Below are positions 7,693 to 15,568 of a stretch of 64,000 bases of DNA, one piece after another. The translations under genes and the position numbers were made by a program. Numbering within the stretch: the first letter of the stretch is position 1; every line of letters begins with the position of its first letter. This DNA comes from Burkholderia cepacia ATCC 25416 (GTDB lineage Bacteria > Pseudomonadota > Gammaproteobacteria > Burkholderiales > Burkholderiaceae), in contig NZ_CP012981.1 in NCBI RefSeq assembly GCF_001411495.1, forward strand, positions 3,727,735-3,791,734. The letters run 5' to 3'. The notes under the pieces are model-generated. The model was not told where the DNA came from. It saw only the letters and a program-made list of their open reading frames with translations, and searched no databases.

Positions 7693-9030
7693 TCAGGTCT
7701 CGACGTCCTCGAGACTGAAAATCTCCGTCTGGTCGTTGTACGAGAAGATCTCGCCGTAACGCCCCCAGTCGATCACCGCGTCGAGCGTCTCCTCGGCGGC
7801 ACCGTCCGACAGGAAATCCTCCAGCTCCTGCTCGAAGCGCACGCGCGGCGCGCGATGGCCCGGACGCTCGTTCAGCACCTTCTTGATCCGCGCGGCCAGC
7901 GGCACGTGCTTCAACAGGTGATCCGCGAACATCAGCTTGCGCTCCTGCGTGCCGAATTCCGCGAACACGCGCCCCGGCGGCGTCAGGAACACGTCCCCTT
8001 CCCGCACGTCCGCGAAGCCGAGGTATTGCAGCACTTCGGCGATCGGGAACAGGTCGTCGACCTCGAGATGCAGCGTGCGCGCAATTTCCGGCATGTCCGC
8101 GCGACCGTGGTACGGCGCCATCGCGAGCGTCTCGATCAGGCCGGCCATCAGGTTGGTCGACACCTGCGGCAGCCAGCTGCCGAGCTCCAGCCCCTTCTTC
8201 GTCGCCTCGCCGGTCTGGCGGGCCGTCATCTTCGCGTAGATGTCGTCGACCAGCTTGCGGAACGCCGGGTCGAGCCGGTTGCGCGGATGCTTGAACGGCA
8301 CCTTGATCTCGGCGATCACGCGGCCCGGGTTCGACGACAGCACGAGGATCCGGTCACACATGAACACCGCTTCCTCGATGTTGTGCGTAACGATCAGCAC
8401 CGACTTGATCGGCATGCGGCCTTGCGTCCACAGGTCGAGCAGGTCGGTACGCAGCGTCTCGGCGGTCAGCACGTCGAGCGCGGAGAACGGTTCGTCCATC
8501 AGCAGGATCGTCGGATCGACGACCAGCGCGCGCGCAAAGCCCACGCGCTGGCGCATGCCGCCCGACAGCTCGCGCGGGTACGCGTTCTCGAAACCGTCGA
8601 GACCGATCAGGTCGATCGCGGCAAGCGCACGCTCGCGCCGCTCGCGCGCGCCGACGCCGAGCGCTTCCAGCCCGGCTTCCACGTTCTGCAGCACGGTGAG
8701 CCACGGGAACAGCGCGAAGGTCTGGAACACCATCGCGACGCCTTCGGCCGGGCCGCGCAGCGGCTTGCCGAGGTAGGTCACCTCGCCGCCGGTCGGCTCG
8801 ATCAGCCCGGCGATGATGCGCAGCAGCGTCGACTTGCCCGAGCCGGAACGGCCGAGCAGGCCGACGATCTCGCCTTCGCGCAGCGACAGGTTCGCATCGT
8901 CGAGCACGAGCAGCTCGCCCTGCGTCTTGTTGAAGCCGCGACAGACGTGGTCGACGCGCAGGATTTCCTCACCGAGGCGCGGCGGCTGGTTCGTCTGGAC
9001 GGGGGCGTTTACAGCATTCGGATTGTGCAT
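7693..9030 (-). CDS. NitT/TauT-type ABC transporter ATP-binding protein with AAA-associated C-terminal domain
   Basis: 445 residues. The nucleotide-binding domain spans about 22-260: Walker A GRSGSGKST near residue 60, signature LSGGMRQR, Walker B ILLMDEPFSALD and the switch His in VTHNIEEAV. Most NitT/TauT ATPases end here. This one adds about 170 residues (about 280-445) that fit the AAA-associated C-terminal domain found on a subset of these ATPases, with two winged-helix-like segments. It lies 22 bp downstream of the permease gene on the same strand. No substrate-binding protein is nearby, so the substrate is unknown; nitrate, sulfonate or similar small anions are the family norm. Confidence 0.88.
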   Translation of the reverse strand: MHNPNAVNAPVQTNQPPRLGEEILRVDHVCRGFNKTQGELLVLDDANLSLREGEIVGLLGRSGSGKSTLLRIIAGLIEPTGGEVTYLGKPLRGPAEGVAMVFQTFALFPWLTVLQNVEAGLEALGVGARERRERALAAIDLIGLDGFENAYPRELSGGMRQRVGFARALVVDPTILLMDEPFSALDVLTAETLRTDLLDLWTQGRMPIKSVLIVTHNIEEAVFMCDRILVLSSNPGRVIAEIKVPFKHPRNRLDPAFRKLVDDIYAKMTARQTGEATKKGLELGSWLPQVSTNLMAGLIETLAMAPYHGRADMPEIARTLHLEVDDLFPIAEVLQYLGFADVREGDVFLTPPGRVFAEFGTQERKLMFADHLLKHVPLAARIKKVLNERPGHRAPRVRFEQELEDFLSDGAAEETLDAVIDWGRYGEIFSYNDQTEIFSLEDVET

Positions 9031-9052
9031 CGCGTTTCGCTCTCAATCGGTC

Positions 9053-10810
9053 TCAGTCGAGCCGCAGCTTCGCTTCGGCGAAGGCATACAGCGGACGCCA
9101 CAGCAGGCGGTTGAACAGGGTAACGAACAGGGACATCACGGCGATGCCCAGGATGATCTTCGGAAAGTCGCCGGCGGCGGTGGTCTGCGCGATATAGGCA
9201 CCGAGGCCGTGCGCCTCGATCCTGGTATTGCCCCACTGCACGGCTTCCGACACGATGCTCGCGTTCCACGCGCCGCCCGATGCGGTGATCGCGCCGGTCA
9301 CGTAGTACGGGAAGATGCCGGGCAGGATCGCCTGCCGCCACCACTGCCAGCCGCGGATGCGGAAGTTCGTCGCCGCTTCGCGATAGTCGTTCGGGTAGGA
9401 CGTCGCACCGGCGATCACGTTGAACAGGATATACCACTGCGTGCCGAGCACGATCAGCGGCGACAGCCAGATATCGGCGTTCAGGTGGAAGCGCGCGATC
9501 ACGATCACGAACACCGGGAACAGCAGGTTCGCCGGGAACGCGGCGAGGAACTGCGCGAGCGGCTGCAGCTTCTCGGCGAGCCGCGGGCGCAACCCGATCC
9601 ACACGCCGATCGGCACCCAGATGACCGATGCGATCGCGATCAGCACGACCACGCGCAGCAGCGTGATGAGCCCGAGCATGACCACATGGCCGACCTCGGC
9701 CATCGTCACGCCGGTCGACACGAAGCTGACGACGCGCCACACGATATAGGCCGTGCCGAGCAGCACGAGCGCGGCCCATGCGATGTCGACCGTGCGCGAC
9801 GCCTTCTTCTCGACTTTCGGCAGCGTGAAGCGCATCGCGCCCGACAGCGGCAGGCGCAGCGGAATCCGCGCGGCCTTCGCGAAGAACCAGCCGGCCGGCA
9901 CGAGCAGCTGATGAATCAGGCGCGTGCGGCGGACGAGGTCGAGCAGCCAGGATTGCGGCGCGTCGCCCGACGCGGTGTTCTCCATCCGGAACTTGTCGGC
10001 CCACGCGATCAGCGGGCGGAACAGGAACTGGTCGTACGCGAGGATCACGACGGTCATCGTGAGGATCACCCAGCCGATCGCGCCGAAGTTCTTGTCGGAG
10101 ATCGCCTGCGCGAGATACGCGCCGATGCCCGGCAGCGTGATGGTCTGGTTGCCGACGGTGATCGCCTCCGACGCGACGACGAAGAACCAGCCGCCCGACA
10201 TCGACATCATCATGTTCCAGATCAGGCCGGGCATCGAGAACGGCACTTCGAGCTTCCAGAAGCGTTGCCAGGACGTCAGGTGGAAGCCTCGCGACACTTC
10301 GTCGAGGTCGCGCGGCACCGTGCGCAGCGACTGGTAGAAGCTGAACGTCATGTTCCACGCCTGGCTCGTGAAGATCGCGAAGATCGCCGCGAGCTCGGCG
10401 CCGAGCACGCGGCTCGGGAACAGCGCGAGGAAGAACGTGACGGTGAACGAGATGAAGCCGAGCACCGGCACCGACTGCAGGATGTCGAGGATCGGGATCA
10501 GCACCATGCCGGCACGACGGCTCTTGGCCGCGAGCGTGCCGTAGACGAGCGTGAACGCGAGCGACGCGACCATCGCGGCGAGCATCCGCAGCGTGGTGCG
10601 CAGCGCGTATTCGGGCAGGTTCGACGGGTCGAGCGAGATCTTCTGCGTCTGCAGGGTGCCGATCGGCGCCATCGTTTCGTGGAAACCGACGACCGCCATC
10701 GCGATCAGGCAGATGATCAGCGGAAACGCGATGAAATCCCACCGGTTCGGCAGAACACGCCATGCGGACGCGTTGGCGGTCCGGTTCGGATTGAAGAATC
10801 CGACGTTCAT
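9053..10810 (-). CDS. two-domain ABC transporter permease
   Basis: 585 residues from ATG at 10810, which has GGGGAGGG 7 nt upstream; longer upstream frames were rejected for that reason. Two BPD_transp_1 permease units are fused in one chain, each with the EAA-type loop (first near AWNMTFSFYQSLRTVPRDLDE, second near SYPNDYREAATNFRIRGWQ). About twelve hydrophobic segments are visible. One polypeptide can therefore supply both membrane domains to the ATPase encoded 22 bp downstream. The two form an operon. A possible promoter and inverted repeat lie about 180 bp upstream of the start. Confidence 0.88.
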   Translation of the reverse strand: MNVGFFNPNRTANASAWRVLPNRWDFIAFPLIICLIAMAVVGFHETMAPIGTLQTQKISLDPSNLPEYALRTTLRMLAAMVASLAFTLVYGTLAAKSRRAGMVLIPILDILQSVPVLGFISFTVTFFLALFPSRVLGAELAAIFAIFTSQAWNMTFSFYQSLRTVPRDLDEVSRGFHLTSWQRFWKLEVPFSMPGLIWNMMMSMSGGWFFVVASEAITVGNQTITLPGIGAYLAQAISDKNFGAIGWVILTMTVVILAYDQFLFRPLIAWADKFRMENTASGDAPQSWLLDLVRRTRLIHQLLVPAGWFFAKAARIPLRLPLSGAMRFTLPKVEKKASRTVDIAWAALVLLGTAYIVWRVVSFVSTGVTMAEVGHVVMLGLITLLRVVVLIAIASVIWVPIGVWIGLRPRLAEKLQPLAQFLAAFPANLLFPVFVIVIARFHLNADIWLSPLIVLGTQWYILFNVIAGATSYPNDYREAATNFRIRGWQWWRQAILPGIFPYYVTGAITASGGAWNASIVSEAVQWGNTRIEAHGLGAYIAQTTAAGDFPKIILGIAVMSLFVTLFNRLLWRPLYAFAEAKLRLD

Positions 10811-11319
10811 CAGGCGCCCTCCCCGGTAAGGCCGAACGAAGCCGGCAGTCGATGTTGATTCATGGCAAAGCGCACGGGTGCGGTAATTCGATTGACTGAC
10901 GATCGCGCGCGAGCGCGGTGCGCCGTGCGTGCACGCGCTGCCGCGCGCCGGACGTGCCGGCCCGCGACGGCACGACACTACACCAACCTGTATTTCAGGT
11001 ACAACCGTCCGGGAACGGCGCAGGCGGCGCACGGATCGTGCCTGGCGCGCGGGCGAATGACGGGTGCGCGGTACAAGCAGCCCGGCCGCACTCCTTCGGC
11101 CGGCACGCAGGCCCGAATTATGCCGTGATCCGGCCCGGCCGGGAACCCGCCCGCCGCACGCACGCGCAAACCATGTCGGGCGTCATCAGCCCGATACGAC
11201 TAAGCGGGTATGATCGGGGCTGGCCCCTGGGGTCGGTTGCGGCCGTACCGATGGCAACGCATGCGCGTTCCCGGTGTCCGCAGGCCCTGGGGATCGATCG
11301 ACGAGCGGGAGGAAAGGGA
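10811..11319. promoter_or_regulatory. divergent intergenic region with inverted repeat
   Basis: No gene is supported in this 509-bp gap. On the minus strand, TTGTAC (11003-10998) and TAGTGT (10979-10974) could be -35 and -10 elements with an 18-bp spacer for the ABC operon. An inverted repeat ACCTG-tattt-CAGGT (10986-11000) overlaps that region and is a candidate operator. The rest is very GC-rich with no feature I can name. Confidence 0.35.
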
Positions 11320-11586
11320 ATGGCAGGAAACTTGGTGATCGTCTGCCGCGATCAGGATGCCGACGCGTTCTACGAATTGATGCAGGAATACGGGTCGTTC
11401 CAGACGCGGCTGTCGTCGACGGCATGGTACCTCAACATGAACGTCGTGCCTGAATCGCTGCAGGAAGAAATCCTGGAGCGCCTCGGCCGGTATACGACCG
11501 TCTACATCTTCGAGGCCACCAGCGTGACCTACAACACCATCGACAGCAACGCGGCCGAGACGCTCGGCACGCTGTTCGGCGAATGA
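11320..11586 (+). CDS. small conserved-looking hypothetical protein, possibly SinR/Cas2-like fold
   Basis: 88 residues from ATG at 11320, behind a strong GGGAGGAAAGGGA sequence. No signal peptide or membrane segment. The order of strands and helices (NLVIVCRDQD strand, helix, SSTAWYLNM strand, helix with ESLQEEILERL, TTVYIFEAT strand) suggests a ferredoxin-like fold. The conserved-looking Trp in STAWYL recalls small SinR-like/Cas2-like proteins. That link is only impressionistic, and no CRISPR genes are nearby. It stands alone, convergent with the histidine kinase gene. Confidence 0.7.
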   Translation: MAGNLVIVCRDQDADAFYELMQEYGSFQTRLSSTAWYLNMNVVPESLQEEILERLGRYTTVYIFEATSVTYNTIDSNAAETLGTLFGE

Positions 11587-11628
11587 TGCCACGCGGCGCC
11601 AGCCCGGCCGGGCCGGCGCCGCAGCCGC

Positions 11629-12945
11629 TCATGCGGCCTGTGCGTGGGGTTCTTCCTTCGGCACGGCCTCGAACGGGAACGTCATCGCGACACGCAGGCC
11701 GCCTTCGGGGCGGTTGCCGATGTCGCACGCCCCGCCCAGCCTGAGTACGAGCCGCTCGACGATCGCGAGCCCGAGCCCGCTGTGGCCGTTCCCGCCGCGT
11801 GCGGGATCGAGCCGCACGAACGGCCGCGTCGCCGCCGCGAGATCGCGCGGGGCGATCCCGCCGCCGCTGTCGCTGACCGACAGCACATAGCCGGCCGGCG
11901 TGCGTGCCGTCTCGACGAGCACGGGCGGCGCACCGTACGCATGCGCGTTGTCCAGCAGGTTCGACAGGATCCGGTCGAGCGTCGCCGTCGGCAGGCGGAA
12001 GCCCGGATCGGCGTCGAGCCGGGTCTGGACCGTCGGCGCGTTCGGCGCGACCGCGCGATAGCTGCGTGCGATCCGCTCGCACGCCTGATCGACCGGCACC
12101 GGCTCGCTGCGATCGGACCCGCCGTGGGCAAACACCAGAAACTGGTCGACGATGTGCGACATCGAATCGACGTCGCGCACGACGCCATCGCGCAGCCGGA
12201 CGTCGTCCATCATTTCCGCTCGCAGCCGCATCCGCGCAAGCGGCGTGCGCAGGTCGTGCGCCACGCCCGCCAGCATCACCGCACGGTCGCTCTCGGCCTG
12301 CGACACCTGTTCCACCATCTGGTTGAAGCCGTGCGTGAGCTGGCGCAGCTCGCGCGGGCCGCGCTCGCGCAACGGCGGCACCGGCTGGCCGCGGCCGAAG
12401 CGTGCGACCGCGCGCGCAAGCGAACGCAACGGCTGCTGCAGCTGCCAGGCCGCGAACAGTGCGGCAATCACGCCGGCCGAGAAGATCGTGCCGAGCCACA
12501 GCAGCATCCGGTCGAGCGAGCGCGGCGGCCGCAGCGGCTGCACCGGCACCACGATCCAGTTGCGGTCGGTCGGCTCCTTCACCCACAGCACCGGCGGATG
12601 GCCGGGTGCGCCGAGCTCGACGCGCGTGCCGGGCGGCATCCGCTCGCTCACGTCGTCGCGGAACCGCCTGAGCGCCGCCGGCAGGCTCGACGGATCGCCG
12701 TTCGGCACGTCGGCGCTGTCCGGCGCCACGAGCCGCACACGCGACGGCAACGGCTGGTCGGGCGTGCGCTCGACGTGCTGGCGCACCGCGTCGACCAGGA
12801 ACGCGGCCTCTTCGACCGCGTAGCGCGTCTGCATCTGGCTGCGCTCGAGCCGCATCGCGAAAAACCACGCGAAGTGCGACAGGAGCAGGACACCCACGAC
12901 GAGCAGCGCCAGCCGCCCGAACAGTGAATCAATGGGTTTGCGCAT
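11629..12945 (-). CDS. EnvZ-type sensor histidine kinase
   Basis: 438 residues. I chose ATG at 12945 (MRKPIDSLFGRL), which overlaps the end of the response regulator gene by 17 nt; longer frames only read through that gene. TM1 is about 10-30, a periplasmic loop of about 110 residues follows, then TM2 at about 147-168. Next come HAMP (about 170-220), a dimerisation/phosphoacceptor helix with His in GVAHDLRTPLARMRLR, and an ATPase domain with N box ILSNLLDNAHAYG, G1 SDSGGGIAP and G2 GLGLAIVERL. It autophosphorylates and passes phosphate to the regulator encoded just upstream. The genomic link to a Spy/CpxP-like protein suggests envelope-stress sensing. Confidence 0.93.
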   Translation of the reverse strand: MRKPIDSLFGRLALLVVGVLLLSHFAWFFAMRLERSQMQTRYAVEEAAFLVDAVRQHVERTPDQPLPSRVRLVAPDSADVPNGDPSSLPAALRRFRDDVSERMPPGTRVELGAPGHPPVLWVKEPTDRNWIVVPVQPLRPPRSLDRMLLWLGTIFSAGVIAALFAAWQLQQPLRSLARAVARFGRGQPVPPLRERGPRELRQLTHGFNQMVEQVSQAESDRAVMLAGVAHDLRTPLARMRLRAEMMDDVRLRDGVVRDVDSMSHIVDQFLVFAHGGSDRSEPVPVDQACERIARSYRAVAPNAPTVQTRLDADPGFRLPTATLDRILSNLLDNAHAYGAPPVLVETARTPAGYVLSVSDSGGGIAPRDLAAATRPFVRLDPARGGNGHSGLGLAIVERLVLRLGGACDIGNRPEGGLRVAMTFPFEAVPKEEPHAQAA

Positions 12946-13654
12946 GGGCCTCGCCGTCGGGCACGAACACGTAGCCGCGCCCGCGCACCGTCTGGATGAA
13001 GCGCGGCGTCGACGGATCCGTTTCGAGAATGCGGCGCAGGCGCCACACCTGGACGTCGATGCCGCGGTCGGTGCCGTCGTACTCGGGCCCGTGCAGCAGC
13101 TCGAGCAGCCGCTCGCGCGTGAGCGTGCGCAGCGCATGGTTCACGAAAATCTTCAGCAGCGCGAATTCGCTGCTCGACAGCGTGGCCGGCTTGCCGTCGA
13201 CCGACAGCGTACGCGCCTGGAAGTCGAGCACGAAGCGGCCGAATCCGAACGGCTCGCGCTGCTCGGGCGCCGCCGCCGACGGCGTCGCGCGGCGGCGGCG
13301 CAGCACGGCCTGCACGCGCGCGAGCAGCTCGCGCGGGTTGAACGGCTTGCCGAGGTAATCGTCCGCGCCGAGCTCGAGCCCGACGATGCGGTCGACGTCG
13401 TCCGCCCGCGCGGTCAGCATGATCACGGGGATGTCGTCGCCGGCCGCGCGCAACTGGCGCAGCGCGGTCAGGCCGTCGACGCCCGGCATCATCAGGTCCA
13501 GCACGATCAGGTCGGGCCGCTCGCGCTCGAGGCGTTTCTCGAGCGTCGCCGCGTCGTGCAGCACGGACACTTCCATCCCCTGGCGCACGAGATAGTCGCG
13601 CAGCAGGTCTCGGAGTTCTTGGTCGTCGTCGACGATGAGGATCTGGGTAGTCAT
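12929..13654 (-). CDS. OmpR-family response regulator
   Basis: 241 residues from ATG at 13654 (MTTQILIVDDDQE). The receiver domain (1-120) has the acidic pocket D9-D11, phosphoacceptor Asp53 in IVLDLMMPG, and Lys in LGKPFNPRELLAR. A winged-helix Trans_reg_C domain (about 140-235) ends with GRGYVFVP. Its 3' end overlaps the kinase gene, so the pair is coupled. Upstream lies a divergent promoter region with direct and inverted repeats of GGTTACCGCG shared with the Spy-like gene. The set resembles the CpxRA/CpxP arrangement, with probable autoregulation. Confidence 0.93.
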   Translation of the reverse strand: MTTQILIVDDDQELRDLLRDYLVRQGMEVSVLHDAATLEKRLERERPDLIVLDLMMPGVDGLTALRQLRAAGDDIPVIMLTARADDVDRIVGLELGADDYLGKPFNPRELLARVQAVLRRRRATPSAAAPEQREPFGFGRFVLDFQARTLSVDGKPATLSSSEFALLKIFVNHALRTLTRERLLELLHGPEYDGTDRGIDVQVWRLRRILETDPSTPRFIQTVRGRGYVFVPDGEAHAQTH

Positions 13655-13662
13655 GGCTCGAA

Positions 13663-13757
13663 GTTTACCGCGCGAGGGCGGAGTCGAAGAACGAAACAAA
13701 GGGACGAAAGGGTTACTGCGGGTTACCGCGCAAGGGAACTGTAATGCGCGGTAACCC
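13663..13757. promoter_or_regulatory. candidate response-regulator operator array
   Basis: A GTTTACCGCGCG element at 13663 is followed by direct repeats GGTTACTGCG (13711) and GGTTACCGCG (13721) with a 10-bp period. A perfect 12-bp inverted repeat pairs GGGTTACCGCGC (13720-13731) with GCGCGGTAACCC (13746-13757). Tandem half-sites one helical turn apart are typical of OmpR-family regulators. The array lies between the regulator gene and the Spy-like gene and could control both. Confidence 0.6.
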
Positions 13758-13878
13758 GGCCACCGCGCCACGTAACATCGGCCGGGGCCTGCCTCGCTAA
13801 CCTGCGTCTTACCGGATGCGGTACACGGCTTTCCCGGCACCGCATCGCCGGACCCTTTGGATACAAGGAGTTTCTGAA

Positions 13879-14430
13879 ATGTATAAGAAGACTTCCCGCG
13901 TGGCCATCGCGGCCGCCACCGTGCTCGCTCTCGCATTCGGCACCGCGCACGCCGCGCAACCCGGCGACATGCCGCCTCCGGGCGGCCCCGGCGCCCACCA
14001 GATGCACGGCGGGCACGACGGCGGCCCGTTCGGCGTGATCATGAAACTGCACGACCAGCTGAAGCTCAACGCATCGCAGGAACAGCAGTGGCAGGCCGCC
14101 GTCAACACGATGAAGCAGAACCATGACGCGATGCGCAAGAGCCACGAGCAGATGCGCGAGCAGTTCAAGGCGCAGCAGAACCAGCCGATCCTCGATCTCA
14201 GCGCGATGCACGCCGCGCGCCAGCAGGCCGAGCAGCAGAACGCGCAACTGCGCGAGCAGACGTCCGCCGCGTGGCTCGCGTTCTACAACGGCCTGAACGA
14301 CCAGCAGAAGACCACGGTCAGCACGGCGCTCAAGCAGCAGTTCGCGAAGATGGAACAGCGCCACGAGAAGATGAAGGAGCGCTGGCAGCAGCATCGCGCG
14401 GCCAAGGCCGCGTCGGCACCGGCGCAGTAA
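13879..14430 (+). CDS. Spy/CpxP-family periplasmic protein (LTxxQ motif)
   Basis: 183 residues from ATG at 13879, with AAGGAG at 13865-13870. Residues 1-25 are a clear signal peptide ending AHA. A His/Gly/Met-rich linker (DMPPPGGPGAHQMHGGHDGG) precedes a long Gln/Lys-rich helical region with two degenerate LTxxQ motifs, LNASQ and LNDQQ, as in Spy, CpxP and related periplasmic chaperones. Family members bind unfolded proteins or tune a two-component sensor. It is divergent from the OmpR/EnvZ-like pair and shares a repeat-rich promoter with it, so it is likely both target and possible feedback modulator. The His/Met-rich segment could bind metal. Confidence 0.85.
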   Translation: MYKKTSRVAIAAATVLALAFGTAHAAQPGDMPPPGGPGAHQMHGGHDGGPFGVIMKLHDQLKLNASQEQQWQAAVNTMKQNHDAMRKSHEQMREQFKAQQNQPILDLSAMHAARQQAEQQNAQLREQTSAAWLAFYNGLNDQQKTTVSTALKQQFAKMEQRHEKMKERWQQHRAAKAASAPAQ

Positions 14431-14464
14431 GCCGGCGGGGCCGCTCCGCGGAGCGGCATCCTCG

Positions 14465-14498
14465 AAGGGGACGCGGGCACCGCCCTGCGTCCCCTTTT
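14465..14498. terminator. bidirectional terminator between spy-like gene and pirin gene
   Basis: Inverted repeat AAGGGGACGC (14465-14474) and GCGTCCCCTT (14487-14496), extended inside by GGG/CCC, is followed by TTTTGCGTTT on the plus strand. The leading A-run serves the convergent pirin gene weakly. Confidence 0.75.
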
Positions 14499-14503
14499 GC
14501 GTT

Positions 14504-15199
14504 TCAGGCGACGTCGAACAGCAGCACCTCGGCCGCCCGGCCGCGTGCGAACGCCACCGCGTCCACGCCGCCGATCCGCGCGCCGTCACCCGCGGCCAGC
14601 GCGCGGCCGTTCACCGCGACGTCGCCGCGCACCACGTGCACATAGGCGCGGCGCCCGGCCGGCAGGTCGAACGCCGCCGCCTCGTCGCCGTCGATCAGTC
14701 CCGCAAAGATGCGTGCGTCCGCGCCCAACGGCAGCGCGCCGCCGCCGCCGTCCGGCGCCGCGACGAGCCGCAGCCGCCCGCGCTTCTCGCCGTCGGCAAA
14801 GCGCGTCTGCGCGTAGCCGGGCCGGCCGCCCGCCCCGGCCGGCGCGAGCCAGATCCGCAGCAGGCGCAGCGGCTGGTCGCACGACGCGTTGGCTTCGCTG
14901 AGCATGACGCCGGTGCCGGCGCTCAAGCGCTGCACGCCGCCCGCACGCACGATTGCCCCGTTGCCGAGGCTGTCGCGGTGCGCGAGCGCGCCGTCGAGCA
15001 CGTAGGTGACGATTTCCGCATCCCGGTACGGCCGCATCCCGTAGCCGCGGGTCGGCGCGATGCATTCCTCGTTCAGTTCGCGCAACGCGCCGAAGACCGG
15101 CGGCCCGCTCCGGCCGGACGCGCAAGGAAAGCTGTGAAGGAATTCGTGCCAGCCATGGCTGCGCTGGTCGCGATCGGCGGCGCGGCGGATCTGGAACAT
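14504..15199 (-). CDS. pirin family protein lacking three of four metal ligands
   Basis: 231 residues from ATG at 15199. The bicupin pirin layout is clear: HGWHEFLHSF, RGYGxRPYRDAEIVTYVLDGALAHRDS, VQRLSAGTGVMLSEAN, LLRIWLAP and a C-terminal LLFDV strand. Pirins normally bind iron through His-x-His in the HPHRD motif plus His and Glu in RHSE. Here these positions are Arg56, Tyr58, Leu100 and Glu102, so only the Glu survives. The fold appears intact, with the expected length and no frame break. It may therefore be a non-enzymatic member, or use another site. A perfect palindrome lies about 95 bp upstream of the start. Confidence 0.88.
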   Translation of the reverse strand: MFQIRRAADRDQRSHGWHEFLHSFPCASGRSGPPVFGALRELNEECIAPTRGYGMRPYRDAEIVTYVLDGALAHRDSLGNGAIVRAGGVQRLSAGTGVMLSEANASCDQPLRLLRIWLAPAGAGGRPGYAQTRFADGEKRGRLRLVAAPDGGGGALPLGADARIFAGLIDGDEAAAFDLPAGRRAYVHVVRGDVAVNGRALAAGDGARIGGVDAVAFARGRAAEVLLFDVA

Positions 15200-15293
15200 G
15201 GGACGGACACTCCGTGAGAGGCGCTGTTCTGGTATGCCGTCACTGTATGAGTGTGCCAATCGCGCCACAATCCACCGCTCGCGCACTGCATCG

Positions 15294-15311
15294 TTGCATC
15301 TGCGGATGCAA
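15294..15311. promoter_or_regulatory. palindromic operator candidate
   Basis: Perfect inverted repeat TTGCATC-TGCG-GATGCAA. It lies in the 369-bp region (15200-15568) between the pirin gene and the amino acid transporter operon, about 95 bp from the pirin start and 258 bp from the transporter start. A third partial half (ACTGCATCG) lies at 15285. A dimeric repressor site is plausible. The rest of the gap shows only a TAAAAT-like -10 at 15421-15426. Confidence 0.45.
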
Positions 15312-15568
15312 TTGACCCAATGCCCGCTGCGAATGCGACGATTATCGCAACAGCCGGATCAATGCCTCGAAGAATCGATCGGTCGGCCCGGATTGCCGGT
15401 TTCCGGGTATCGCGTTCGGGTAAAATACCGCCCTTTTGGCGTTCGCCGTTCCGGCGGCCGCCATCGCCAGAGCGCCGATCGGCGAATTTTGGCCGTCTAG
15501 AATACGCCGCGGCGCCCGGTCCGACCGGCCGCGAGCGCCCCCGGAAAGTCAGCAACAGAAGGATCGAA

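Noticed and set aside
11320..11586. CRISPR-associated Cas2
   Set aside because: Only a loose fold resemblance; there is no repeat array or other cas gene in the window.
14504..15199. Pirin ligand loss due to frameshift
   Set aside because: The residues flanking Arg56, Tyr58 and Leu100 are conserved in the same frame, so these are substitutions, not frame errors.
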